Source: Apiotrichum sp. Y4204 (taxonomy: Eukaryota > Basidiomycota > Tremellomycetes > Trichosporonales > Trichosporonaceae). Taken from it: a stretch of 64,000 nt of DNA. Shown one piece after another: positions 35,879 through 47,754 of the stretch (its first letter is position 1; each line of letters begins with the position of its first letter). The translations under genes and the position numbers were made by a program. The notes below the pieces were generated by a model that ran no database searches, had not been told where the DNA came from, and worked only from the letters and a program-made list of their open reading frames with translations. The stretch lies in assembly GCA_025531455.1 (NCBI GenBank), contig JAMYHL010000040.1, forward strand, positions 62,001 through 126,000, read 5' to 3'.

Positions 35879-38763
35879 TTAATGCTGAAACAGATCATGG
35901 AACACGGCCGGGATCTCTGCGGACTGAGCCTGTTAGCTGTATCCAGTGCCATGAACGCACCTTGAAACGGTATGCACACTCGGTGGAACGCAACATCTCG
36001 ACGTCGCCGCCTGCGGCCTGCACAAACGACACAATGACGCCATTGAATTGCGGCGAGGGCTGTCCTTGGCGAGCCGGCGGAACGGCAGCCGCCGCACGAA
36101 GAGCGTAACCTTCTACAGAGCGAGGTAGATCAAAGTTGATGACAAGGGGCGACCATGGAATGTCTGGGGGCTTGGGGTTGACGTCGAAGCACACCAGGAA
36201 GCGCGGTCCAGCGCCAGGCGAAGACATGCGCCATTGCTGCAAAACTGCCTTCCTCTGTCCAGGAGGCATGTCGGATGCCTGTGAATTAGCTTCTGAAATG
36301 TGCCTAGGAACTAACCAGGTAGAGAGTGTCCCAATTCCTGGAACCCAGCTTGTATACCACAGCCTCAAGCATGGCATATGTGCCGACATGGATGATGGCT
36401 TGCCAGAGAGGATAATCGTCAAGCATCTTGACCAGAGTGTCCAGCTTGTACTCCTTGGCGCGAGTAGCTTCCTCGCTGGCCGCCGACCCAGCGTTGGCCC
36501 TTCCAGAACCAATCGTACCTGGGCCAGCATCGGTAGCCTGCTCTTCAGAGCGCGCAGACCCAGTGATGGTGAGGTAGACGTAGGTATGCTTGAGATTGAT
36601 ACCAGGCGTGATTGACGACACGGACTCCTGTGAGTTGGTCGAGCCCTCACGGCGCACGAGGACGCGAACCGGGTCGCGGACTTGGAGCGACTGAGAGAAG
36701 TTGATCACGTCTGTGGGAATCGTGTTAGAGAACAGACACGTCTGGCGCTCAATGATCATGGGCGTGGGTGACGGAGGGGCGCCATTCGGGCCCGGAGTGC
36801 TGAAGCGCGCCGGCTGAGTCGACGGGAACGGAGTCTTGCTCTGGGGATTGAAGGGAGAGTGCTGGCCTCCGTCGTAAGGGCTGCCGATAACAGGCGAGAA
36901 GGGGGTGGCACCCGGGGTGAGCTGGCCAGAGTTACCCATACGGCGGGGGGAGGGAAGAAGTCGAGCGACAGACAGGACATTCTCGTAAAGATTGCGGGCA
37001 ATCAATTGGTCGACCTCGTCGAGCTGAAGGGGTTTAGCACACGACCAATGACATTTATGCTCACAATCAGGAGTCGACAATCGGAGCCTGACAGCCCGCC
37101 ACGCGCGTTGATGACCTCGTTGATCTTGGCCGGAGTTCCGATAAGTATCTGGATGGCGTCGCGCTGCATTGCAGCAACCTCGTTTTGCAGCGAGCCTGAA
37201 CCGGCCGCTCCAGCTGCAAGCGCAGCTCGAACGCCGAGTGGGCCACCCACATTTCTAACCACTGTTTCACGTTAGGCCCAAACGACAAGACAAATTCAAG
37301 GGGAGACACGCTAACAGCGGGCGATCTCTTGGCCACACTACTCACATTTGTGGCACTGCGTCGCTTGGTCAACAGTCGTCGTAATGATGATCACTGCAGG
37401 ACCGCGATAGGGGCCTTGGGGTGGGGCGAGCGTCAGACACAGCTGGAGAGCTGGGATCACACTGCGTTTGGTCAGCAAACGGGTCCTTCACACACCCTCA
37501 AAAAAAGTGGTGCTGGATAGCCGCGGAGAAACAGCAGAGCCATCCTAAAAACGCACTAGGAGATAATCCGCTCCTGTGTCGGTGGAGCCTGGGCAATAAT
37601 ATCCGATCCCTTGAGCATGAAGGGCAGAACACGGGCCTGGATCTTGTTGGGTGGGCCGATACTGCGAGGTGTCAATAAACGCGCGCTTAACAGCCCACAA
37701 CAGATCCTGCAACCTACCCATATTTCGAGATTGACCGCAGTAGCTCAATCTTCAAATTCAGGTGTTCCCACTTCGTCACCACGATACCCGCGCCAGGTGC
37801 GGCCGCTCCACTACCCGGGACGTTCATAGCGTTGAAGTTGTTGCCGCCAGGTCCTCCGGGGCCAGGGCTCGGCCATTCACGTCCTGGGCCACTGCCGACA
37901 GCGCTGTTGGGACCACCCGAATATTTGACAGGACTTGGTGCGCCCCACTTGTTGTCCATATTGTCATTGAGGAGCGACGACCCAAACGACCTATTCACAG
38001 GGGTGCGCGGACCGTCGTTGAAGCCGCCTCGGGGAAGACCACTGTTCGGTGGTGGTGAGAGCAAAGAAGCTGATTGAGGACCGATAGCTGCAGCCGATGT
38101 GTTGATCATTTCGAGTGGGGGAGGCGGCATGTGGCGGCCCATGCCCATTGAGGGACCGTGCATTGCATGGCCGCCATGCCCAGGTCCAGACGGAGACGGG
38201 GGAAGAACACCTCCGAATGACGGTCCCCCCGACATGTTCTGGCTTTGAAGGCGCTGCAGCTGAGCGACAGAGGTCGATAGTGCTGCAACCTGCTGGGTGA
38301 GTGCGGAGACGGTTGCGTCGTTGGTATCCGGGGGTGTTGGGGATGTGCGTGTGGTGGAAGTAGATGTGTTTGAAATCGTGGAGGATGGGGTGGGTGCTGA
38401 CGAGTCGAAGGGCGAGAAAACACCACCACGACCTGTCGATGCAATGGAGCTCCCCGAAGACGACGGTGGAGGAAGCGACCCTTTGACAACATTGGTCAGA
38501 TGCGTGACCTGAGCCTGTAGAGACGCTAGTGTTGCCTCTGTGGCGGCTACACGGGCAGCAAGAGCCGCGACAACCGCGGATGTTGGATCATTATCTCCTG
38601 TACTCTTGACACTTGTCGCCGGCGATGTCCCTAAATGATGGAGCGGGGACGTTCCATGCATGCTACGACGGGGGTTGACCGGCGTCGGGGTCGTAGGCGG
38701 CTTGGGCAGCTGTTGCGGCGGAGACGACGCGCCATCGGAGCGGGCGTCGGGCACGTCAGCCAT
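35879..38763 (-). CDS. eIF4A-like DEAD-box protein with degenerate catalytic motifs (putative pseudo-helicase)
   Basis: Seven exons: 38763-37718, 37661-37557, 37461-37346, 37261-37065, 37023-36316, 36278-35961 and 35929-35879, giving 846 aa in phase. Residues 1-325 are disordered (Ser/Pro/Gly-rich) with an Ala/Val-rich heptad-like patch near 65-95. From W332 the sequence follows eIF4A: WEHLNLKIELLRSISKYG, GIGPPNKIQ (Q357), KGSDIIAQA. Motif I is then PPTQERI (375-381) instead of SGTGKT, so the Walker-A Lys is gone. TPAKI replaces TPGRI. Motif II is LDEVD (489-493). A Pro/Ser/Gly insertion of about 60 residues follows. Motif III is SNT (587-589), not SAT. Motif V reads DVNPKPPDIP, and motif VI has lost HRIGRxGR. 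ATPase activity is very unlikely. A scaffold or RNA-binding role is inferred. The start ATG has an ACCATGG context. Confidence 0.85.
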
Positions 38764-41700
38764 GGTGCACAATGCTGCCAGCTATTGTACAGTGCCAGCG
38801 AGCCCGGATGATGACTAAACCTGGAGGGATCTAGTCCGAGAACCGGAAGTTCGCCAGCGCTGGAGACGGACTGAAGGAAGAGCGCCGAAAGGGTTACACG
38901 AGATACGCAGGGCGATGAGAATAGGGTGAGATGCCGATGACCACGCACGACGAGAGACTAGTCTAGTCTCGCTCGCAGTGTAGACTATCGGCAATTCTGG
39001 CAGAATTCACTCCAGGTCGTCCGTCCTCTGGCCTTGCCGCGGAGAAGCTCGGTACTGAACTCTTCGAGGAATGTGTGTTGCGAGATGAATGGGAATGGGC
39101 GAGAGAGGGGTGAACCAGTCGTGGGGAGAAGATAATAGAGAGAAGAGTGGAATAGGAGGAGCTGGGAGGTGGTATGCTCGCGTCTGCTCGGTATGGTGTA
39201 ATCGGAAAAGGGGGGGTGATGACAATGTGTGTGTGGGGGTGTGTTGCATATGTGTTGGTGTGGCTTGTGCGCTGTGCGAGCATCACCATAGTACCAGGGC
39301 TCCAGAGTGCCTATACGCGCGGCAATCTAGAACTGAACTAGATCCACCATCCCTTACTCCATATAAGGTTACGGGTATAGGATGCAGATGCGTGATTACA
39401 GCAGAGCGGAGCAGCGCAGAACACATGGGCTGTATGGCGTATGGTGCTCGGTGTACGGTGGTGTATACGCGTGAGTGCGGGATGCTCGGGTATGCGGCCG
39501 AGCGGGCGGGAGGGGCGGGAGGATGCGAGAACCAAGGGCCCGGAGACCGGATGCAAGCACATAAAAGGGCCAAGGGCACCACAGGTCCACCAGCCGGCCG
39601 GCCGGCCAACAAGGGTGCAAAAGGGGGTGCAAAGGGGTGTGCGAAGCGAGAGGCGCGGGGGCGAGACCAGCGAGGGCTTGCGGCGTTGCGTTGTGGTTGG
39701 ACAATTGGGACGCGCCGGAGGTGAGCACAATGTGACGTGACTGGACTCACCTGCTCAGAGCGCGAACAGGCAGTGAGTGGAGCAAGAGACTCGCTACACA
39801 ATACCAAGTCTTGTGCAAACAGTCCAGCCGCTGCCCTGCCGTGCAATCATAGATAAAACAGTAACAATAACAATAATATATGATAACAATAATGAGGCTG
39901 ACGAGGGATGATGCCTCCAAGAGAGTGTATTATCGGCAGCAGAACAGCAGATCTGAATGTCTCTATCAGACTGTCGAACACTGTGAGGAGCGTCAGAGTC
40001 CGCTGCACGATCGCTTGCTCCCTGTACTAACTGCATGGCGACTTGCTGACAACGCATGAATGATGGTTCTCGCTGACTGTCTGTCTGAACTGCTGGCTGT
40101 GCTGAAAGCAAACTACTGCATCGATTAAGCCTGGCTACGACGCCTGCAAACTCGGGGAATGGAGAGGGGTGCGCACGCCACCACGTACGCCACAGACCAC
40201 AGAATCACACGGTCGTTGTTAGCAGCCGACACTGTCGCTCACCCGAGATTATTGGTCGTCGCCTGCTTTATATCGCCTCGTTATATCGCCTCGTTTAGCG
40301 GTGCTTTCTACTCATCATGCTCTGCACATTGCTGCAGGAATTCAGTCGGCTTTACGACATCAGTCTGTGTGGCATTGAACGTGTCTGCTGGCATGAGAGG
40401 CTGGTCTGCGCCCATCTGGTTTGCGGCTGACATATGACATTATCGACCATGACTCCCAACAATAGAGTACTACGATTGAGAGTCGTCCACGAGCAAGGCT
40501 ATCGAAGCGTGTCCCATAAATAACTGCACAAGCCAGCCCACCTCGACGGTTCTAACAGGCACAGAATTCCGGCTCGCAGTTCACGTAACCTTATTTTTGT
40601 TCCGGACAGCAGGCATTGTATGCTCCTCCATCCAGCGAGGAGAATGGAAACAGGATGTTTGTGCCCTGATACAGATGTGCTGCCCACCGTCGACTATACG
40701 ACTATCACCGGGAATAGGTGTCGGCCTTCCAGCACCGAGGTTGCCGATCCGAGATCTACCTACGTGGGTGGAAGCAAGGAACGCGATCAACGCGAGATTG
40801 CCAGGCGGAAGGCGGTGTGCCTCGATCTCTTCCTCACTATTAACTGAAGCCAACTGGGTTATCGACAATGACTGTGCCTCGCAAGTGTGGTTTTGCAAGA
40901 GGTTGCCGCAACTTGCGTGTACAGTGCTGAGAAAAAAGCACGAGATGAACCGTTTCCGCCACCGCGAGTGAGACATTGACCCATCTAGCTCTCCTGTAGT
41001 CTACTGGAGTCTCAGTCACCGCAGATGGGCTAGCTCGGTGGCAACTTTAGCTCCTTGCCAGTCCTGGTGCCACTGGCCACTGGTTGACAGGCCACGAGAA
41101 ACTCCACCGCGCTAGCGCTCACGACACCTGCTCACTCCATGATGCCCGGCGAAATCCGACGAGGAGTCTTGCGGTGTGATGTGGAAGGTGATATCAGTTG
41201 GCTTGTACATACATAGTTTGTAGCTAGCTCGCCATCATGACCATAAGGTGGGCCAAGAGGGCTCGGCGTAGTCGGTAGGTGGGCACGTCCGCAATACCGA
41301 GTTGCCGCATGCCGCACGCCGCAGTCCCGCGATCCCGCAGTGCCGAATGGCTTTGCTTCCGAAACGATGTTTCTCGGATCTACACCAACATGAAGCAACG
41401 ATGGTATCAGTTGGGCGAGGCATTATGGCATCGGCAGAATAGCACCTGTAGACGCAGCCGTGGAGGGACGAGAGGCCCAACATAGGGGCAATGGCTCTTC
41501 CAGCACTCCAGTGATCCACCGGAGGTACTTATCACCGATCATAGATCAGAGGATCATAGATCAGAGGCCAGCTACCCGAGGTGATGGTCACCCATAATCT
41601 GCACTCTGCAACCCGCCACAACATGACTCAGAATCACCACCCGTGTATACCTTGACATCCAACCAGCCATCTGTTGTAGCAGACGTCCAGGCCGCATTGA

Positions 41701-41798
41701 TGCTGCAGCATCCTCCACATTAGGTCATGAAGTGCATCCCAACCGAATACACCACATGGATAAGGACTAGAGCAACCGAGTACAGATAGACTCAAAGT
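38764..41798. other. Gene-free 3-kb region
   Basis: Between the pseudo-helicase start and the 3' end of the L26 gene. Open frames on both strands are short, overlapping and without domains. It holds a CCGG-rich palindromic run near 39589-39607, AT-rich triplet runs near 39845-39895 and a 15-bp tandem duplication at 41537-41566. Nothing coding is supported. Confidence 0.45.
41537..41566. repeat. Exact 15-bp tandem duplication
   Basis: The unit GATCATAGATCAGAG occurs twice head to tail without mismatch. It lies in intergenic DNA about 230 bp past the L26 stop codon. Confidence 0.85.
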
Positions 41799-42846
41799 TT
41801 ACTCGGCCTTCTTCTCCTCCTCCTCGACGGGCTTGCCGCTCTTGCGCTGGAGGATGGCCTTGCGGTCCTTGTCGAGCTTGAGCGAGGTGATGACAACGTT
41901 CGAGGGGTGGATGCCGATGGGGGCGGTGGCGGCGTTCGACTTCTCGACGTGGACGCGGTCAACGTGGATGACCCACTTCTTGCGGTAGACCTATAACGCA
42001 TGTCAGTAAGGCGCGAGAGAGGCGTTAGTCACTGCCAGGTGGAGAGTTTCGATGGTTGTGCACGCTGCAAAGCAGGCAGTGCTACACACACTTCATTCTC
42101 CACCCTGACGGCAGGACTCAGCGGAGGCAACGGCGCTTCACGCTTCAGTTTGAAGCGCCGCCTCTCCACGCAAGGGTTTTGCTCCACGTACCTGGGTGAC
42201 CTTGCCCTCACGGCCCTTGTACTTGCCGCGGACGATGAGAACCTCGTCGTCCTTGCGGATGGGGATGGAGCGGGCGTTGTACTTGCCACGGAGCTCCTTC
42301 GAGAGAGGCGAAGACATAATCTTGCGCTTAAGGCCCGAAGGGGCGGCGAAGTGCGCCTTGCGCGACTTGCGGCGGTCCGAAGCGAGGCCTGGATGTTAGG
42401 TCATGGTTCTAAGCAGGGCTAATCGGCAGCAGCACATCGACGAACGACCACAACGGCTGGCGATTCGAGGCGGAAGATGCGGGGCGTTGAGCACGGCCCG
42501 GGCTGGGATAGCGACGGTGGTTCGGCCTGGATGTTCGGAGCGCGGGCGACACTCCATTGAGAGGGAATGTTTGGCCAGCATCCCATTCTCATCCACCGTC
42601 GTCGCCCACAATCTCCTTCCATCACGTCCACACCGATCACGTCCGCCCCTTCAACGACATGCTCCTTTGCTCGCCGAGCACTCCTCCACATCCGTCGAAC
42701 CCTTGCCGCGAGAGATCTTTCGCCGAGGTTGGTCGGTCGAAACCGTCTCGCGCGGTTCGCCGAAATCGCGTTCGTCGCCATTGTCGTTGCCGTCGTCGCT
42801 GTGTGCTGCCGTGTGCGTGCCGAAACTTACCAGTAGACGAAGCCAT
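41799..42846 (-). CDS. RPL26: 60S ribosomal protein L26 (uL24)
   Basis: Three exons: 42846-42831 (16 nt), 42388-42192 and 41990-41799, giving 134 aa. MASST joins [20 protein letters not shown], then [40 protein letters not shown] (KOW motif) and [20 protein letters not shown], ending in a Glu/Lys tail. This is uL24, which binds 25S rRNA near the exit tunnel. Length is normal. Intron 1 is 442 nt and follows a 16-nt first exon, a common layout in basidiomycete ribosomal protein genes. Intron 2 is 201 nt. The gene is divergent from the MsrB gene with 494 bp between starts. Confidence 0.96.
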
Positions 42847-43340
42847 TTTTGATGCTGGTGGTTGACGGTTGGAGAAGGGTCACCGCTGTTGTTGCAACTT
42901 TTGTTAATGGTGCATCCTGCCGCAGAGGCGCTGGGCGGGGGCAGCAGGCAGCAGCTGAGCCAGTGACCAAGCATCCTGTGGCCTGTGAGCCTGCGTGCGC
43001 TGGTGCAGCCACTGTAGCAAGCACCACAGCATCCACATGCAGGGTGCCAGGAGATCTTCCAGTCTTCCAGGGTGAGAGTCACCCAGGCAGAGCCACAGCC
43101 GGTGGTATTTGGGTGTTGGCACTTAACGCCGAAAATTGTTATCGCCGACAACTGCGGGCCGAATCGTATTCCTCCAGGACTACTCACCTACGTCATCACT
43201 AATTCCACCTCCACCGTTCTCCATCCATTTCCCACCGTTAATACCCTACCACTCCACCGACCGAGACACGAGACATCGTATCCGACGATCTCACCATCGC
43301 AACCATCTCAGTGGCTACCCCCCGCTCTCGGCAACCCTCC
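42847..43340. other. Divergent promoter region of RPL26 and MSRB
   Basis: 494 bp between the two start codons, with no coding signal. It must contain both promoters; I could not identify a known ribosomal-protein promoter element with confidence. Confidence 0.5.
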
Positions 43341-44351
43341 ATGCGAGCATCAATTCACAACCTCTTCAACGCTACCCGTCTCCTTTCGTACACCGCTCCT
43401 TTCCGGACTACCGCCACCGCCCGCACTCTTCCCCGCTTCGCCCCCATCGCGCGCCGCCCCCTTCCAGTCCTTCTCTCGTGTTCGCTCTTCGCGGCCTTCT
43501 CCACATCTACCCCCAAGAACGAGCAGCCGATGTCGCAGCCAAAGGTTCAGAAGAGCGAGAGCGAGTGGATGGCGCAGCTGAGCCCTGAACAGGTGGGTTT
43601 ATTGCGCAATCTAACAGATACCGGCTCGATTGCCTCCCTATCTGGCGGAGATTGACCTTGACCTATTCTCTACGCATTAACAGCCCATACTGACTTCCAG
43701 TTCCGCGTTCTTCGGCAGAAGGGCACTGAGCGTCCCGGATCTCACCCATACGATCGCAAGACCTCTTCAGACGAGGGCGTTTACCGTACGTTGTTAAGAG
43801 ACTTCTTATCATGACTAACTTAAGACTGCGCCGGATGTGACGCACCGCTTTACACCGCCAAGACCAAATTGTGAGCTGCAAATGGTCAGCGCAGCTAACA
43901 ACAGTGCCTCTGGCTGTGGCTGGCCGGCCTTCTTCGACACCGTTCCTGGCGCCGTTATTCGCCACGAGGACAAATCGATGGGCATGAGCCGTACAGAGAT
44001 CGTCTGCGCGAACTGGTGAGTTGATTCCGACATTTAAACGCTAACAGCCAGTGGTGGACATCTTGGGTAGGTCGACGTGGGCGACGGCTCGACCAAAGAA
44101 ATAGAACTTGAAATCCCCGCGACAGCCAATATCACACTAGCGGACGTGGGGATGTCGTCTCGATGGCTTGAGACCAATTCCAGGGCTCACAGATGTGCCG
44201 GACGAGGTGCCCCTACTGAACATGACACCTCAGATCAAGTACTGACTTCAGACATGTCTTCAAGGGCGAAGGCTACCCCACGCCAACGGATGAGCGCCAC
44301 TGCGTAAACGGCATTTCCCTCAACTTCAAGGAGGACGAGGGGAAGAAGTAA
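43341..44351 (+). CDS. Methionine-R-sulfoxide reductase B, probably mitochondrial
   Basis: Six exons, 43341-43592, 43701-43785, 43825-43870, 43905-44015, 44052-44066 (15 nt) and 44252-44351, give 202 aa. The N-terminus of about 55 residues is rich in Arg/Ser/Thr/Ala without acids up to FSTSTPKNE, as in a mitochondrial presequence; M64 could start a cytosolic form. The MsrB domain has HCAGCDAPLYTAKTKFASG, CGWPAFFDTVPGAV, SRTEIVCANCGGHLGHVFKG and RHCVNGISLNF. The two CxxC pairs bind zinc and the Cys of RHCVN is catalytic. MsrB reduces the R-sulfoxide of methionine using thioredoxin. The 15-nt exon carries part of GGHLG, so skipping it would break the active-site loop. AATAAA lies at 44386-44391, 35 nt after the stop. 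Confidence 0.94.
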
Positions 44352-44385
44352 AGATAGTGAAATGTCCTGACTGGATGTTATATGA

Positions 44386-44391
44386 AATAAA
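44386..44391 (+). terminator. Polyadenylation signal-like AATAAA after MSRB
   Basis: AATAAA occurs 35 nt downstream of the MsrB stop codon in a short AT-rich stretch, a plausible 3'-end signal for this gene. Confidence 0.4.
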
Positions 44392-44642
44392 TCTTGTGCC
44401 CGCTCTTCTTCTTGCACGCTTTATTGTTACACGGCTGCACAACTGATGTTTGCTCTTCATCGTTGTTCACCAATTCACCGTTCTTGATCGGACTGGACTG
44501 GTTTGATCGTGAGGTGAGTTGCCACTGTGGGGCCCCGCATCGCACGACGCGTGCTCAGTCTGCGACGCGTCCGAAAAATGCCTGTGCGAAATAAATCAAG
44601 TCATCTCTGCACATTACCTCATTTCTCTTAGTATTCATCTAC

Positions 44643-47615
44643 ATGTTGGTCGACAGGGGCGACAGGGGCACGAGCAAAGTGCTTTCAGGCTCTACGAGCA
44701 CGGGAAGCAGCAATGTCTCCCACGCGGGACCCTCTAACGCTACACCGGCTTCGGCCACCAAGGACGCGGCGCCGATCCTACCTCACCTGCATACGCCCGA
44801 GTCATTCCCCTTCCCCTATCCCCATCCATACAGCATCCAGTTGGACCTCATGCGCACCGTATTTTCTGCCATCGAGGACCGGAAAATTGCCATTGTGGGT
44901 ATAGCTACATCGGACGCCCCACTAAGCTAACCCCAGGTTGAATCGCCCACGGGGACTGGCAAGTCCCTTACACTCCTGACGGCCACGCTCTCCTGGCTCG
45001 CGGCACACGCTACGCGCCTCGACACAGCCGCTGAGGAAGATCTCCGCGCGCGTTTTGCCGCCGAGGATCCGGACGATCCGCCATGGATGATCGACAGCGC
45101 GGTGCGGCGACACATGGCGTCACTCCGCGCGGCGTCGGACGCGAGGGCGGAGCGGCTGCGGCGCGCGAGGGAGAAGGAGCGGCGGCGGAGAGAGCGCGAA
45201 CGTCGCGAGAAGGAGGGAGGAGCCTTTGGACGGAAACGCGCGCGGCCGCCTGAGGCGAAAGGCAAAGAGCCGGAAAGGAACCTCGACGATCTTCTTCCTG
45301 AGGACTCGCAGCCTGCGGACGATGGGCCTCAGTTGTCTGCTGAAGTCCGCGCACTAATGGCCAAACTGGCAGCTGAGGAGCCGAGGGAAGAGGAGGCCGA
45401 TGAGGATGTGCCGAAAGTAAGCTACTTTTGGGCTTGAAATTACTGATCAGCTAACAGCAGGTCTACTTTGCCTCGCGGACTCACTCGCAGCTGCGTCAGC
45501 TGACTGCCGAGCTGATGAAAACGACATTCCCGGCTGGGAGAGAAGGGTGCGAGGACGAAGACAAAGGCGTCAGTTTGGTTCCACTGGCGTCTCGCAAGCA
45601 GATGTGCATCAACGATAAGGTCCTTGCTATGAAAGGCGAGAATAGGATGAACGAGGCATGCCTCGACATGCAGAAGAGCGGTGAGTGTGAGACGACGATT
45701 CTTCTGACAATAGGCTCGGCAAGGTGTGAGTTTCTCCCGCCGAAAAGCGATGAGGGGCCGCTTCTCGACGCTCGTGACTCTGTGCTTGCCACTGTTCGTG
45801 ATATCGAGGATCTCGTGACGGACGCTCGCTCGCTCGGGGTCTGTCCTTACTACTCAACGCGGCGAGCAATCAAATCCGCACAGCTTGTCACACTGCCGTA
45901 CAACCTTCTCCTACAGAAGAACGCGCGTGAGGCACTCGGCATCGACCTCACAGACCAGATTGTGGTGATTGACGAAGCACATAGTGGGTTCCATGTGTGC
46001 GGCAGTCACTGATATCAGATCTTATCGACACGCTGTTGGGCATCTATTCTACCACATTACCAGCTGCTCATCTCACTGCCGCTGGCTCGCAGTTAACCCA
46101 ATACCTCGCCCGCTTCCGCAACCGCCTCAAGCCAAGACATTCCTTGATGATCCAGCAAACGCTGAGCGTACTTCGAGGCCTCGCTCGCGTGACCGAGGCG
46201 TACTCTTCAGCAGCGAAGACGGACCGAACCAAGGCCCGTGGGGAGGTTCTGGACGTGAACACGCTCATGGCCCGCATTGGGGGAGCAGGCGACGCGGTCA
46301 ACCTCATCGAACTGCTCGCATATTTGAAGGAAAGCAAGCTCGCACGCAAAGTCAGCGGATTTGCCGAAGTGTTGGCCGACGAGAAGGACAAGGCTGCTGC
46401 AAAGGGAAACCCTGGGCAGCCGAAGCGCTCGTCGGCAGCTCGGCACGCATCCATTGCCGCATTCCATTCGGTCGAAGCGTTCCTTCTGTCCCTCACCGAC
46501 GCAAAGGACGACGGCCGCGTGATCCTCAGTTTCGATGACGGGGTGGTCATCAAATACGTTCTTCTCAATCCTTCCGAGCGGTTCGCCGAAGTAGTCTCCT
46601 CCGCGCGCAGTGTGGTCCTTGCTGGTGGAACAATGGAACCCGTCAGCGACTTCTTCAACCAGCTGTTCCCGACTATCCCCCGGGAGCGCTTCTCAACTCT
46701 GAGTTGTGCACACGTCATCCCGCAATCCAATCTCCTCACGCAGGTCGTCTGCCGGGGCCCGCGTAAGACGGACATCGAGTTCAAGTTCGCGGACCGCGAC
46801 AACCAAGAGCGCATCGCGGACCTCGGCGCCGTGCTCCAGTCGACACTCGGCCTCGTCCCCGACGGCGTTGTCGTTTTTCTTCCAAGTTACGCCTTTCTCG
46901 ACAAGCTTAAAAACAGCTGGGGCGGCGAGGGCGGATTGCTGGAAAAGCTTGACCAGAAGAAGCAGGTGAGTTGTGAAGTAGTGCCCCTCAACTCATGTCA
47001 GGTTCTATATGAGCCGCAGACCTCCGCAGATGTTGACGCGACGCTCCGCGACTATGCGCTCGCCATCGAGGCGCCTACGCTGAACAAGGCGGGGCGGCCG
47101 CGGACCGGCGCGCTTCTCTTTGCCGTGGTAGGCGGGAAGCTATCAGAGGGTACGTTGAGCTACTCTTGCCTTCTGGTGATCCTTCCAGCAGTGATGGTTG
47201 ACACATAGGTATCAACTTTTCTGACCGCCTCGGCCGGTGTGTGATCATGGTGGGGCTCCCGTTCGCGAATGTCGGGAGTGTCGAGCTGCAGGAGCGCATG
47301 CGCTATGTCGAGCGTATCGGCGGGAAGGATGCAGGCAAGGAGCTGTACGAGGTGGGTCAGGTTTATAGGTGGGACATGACCTCCGCAGCCTAACGTCAGA
47401 ATCTCTGTATGCGAGCGGTGAACCAGTCCATCGGCCGCGCGATCCGCCACGTAAACGACTACGCATGCATCCTCCTTCTCGACCGGCGGTATGCGAGCGC
47501 GCGGATCCGTAACAAGCTGCCTAAATGGATTGGCGGAGGCGTCAGAGTGCAGAACGAGTGGGGCGAGGTCGCCAAGGGCCTCGCAGGGTTCTTCCGAGAG
47601 AAGAGGGCAAAGTAG
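44643..47615 (+). CDS. CHL1: Cohesion DNA helicase Chl1 (DDX11 family)
   Basis: Eight exons, 44643-44894, 44937-45416, 45461-45680, 45714-45983, 46019-46965, 47002-47149, 47209-47351 and 47400-47615, give 891 aa. [20 protein letters not shown] and [20 protein letters not shown] (Walker A) open the XPD-like helicase. A charged Arg/Glu insertion follows, then [14 protein letters not shown] (Ia). The iron-sulphur domain has four Cys (KQMCIN, NEACLDM, ARCEFL, GVCPYY). Motif II is VVIDEAH. Later motifs include [38 protein letters not shown] and [20 protein letters not shown]. Chl1/DDX11 is a 5'-3' helicase needed for sister-chromatid cohesion and replication-fork repair. Intron 3 (33 nt) is frame-neutral. 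The first ATG in frame was chosen as start; an upstream exon is possible. Confidence 0.93.
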
Positions 47616-47754
47616 ATCTCAATGAGACAAGCGTATCAGCAATTCAGCAAATCGAGCATAGCATGGTCAGTAGGATGTAGGATAGGACAGGATGCAGCAT
47701 TGCAGATTAGCACGGCAAGTAGTCACAGTCCAGAACTTCATACTATGACCCTAC

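Noticed and set aside
39283..39846. 187-codon minus-strand frame and overlapping frames in all phases
   Set aside because: Several equally long frames overlap here, including low-complexity Pro/Ala runs; none resembles a protein family.
41991..42830. Possible snoRNAs in the two RPL26 introns
   Set aside because: Ribosomal-protein introns often host snoRNAs, but I found no paired C (RTGATGA) and D (CTGA) boxes on the sense strand. A covariance search would be needed.
44643..47615. Assignment as Rad3/XPD or FANCJ instead of Chl1
   Set aside because: The Arg/Glu-rich insertion after Walker A, the [11 protein letters not shown] motif and the INFSDRLGR / [10 protein letters not shown] segments fit Chl1/DDX11 better.
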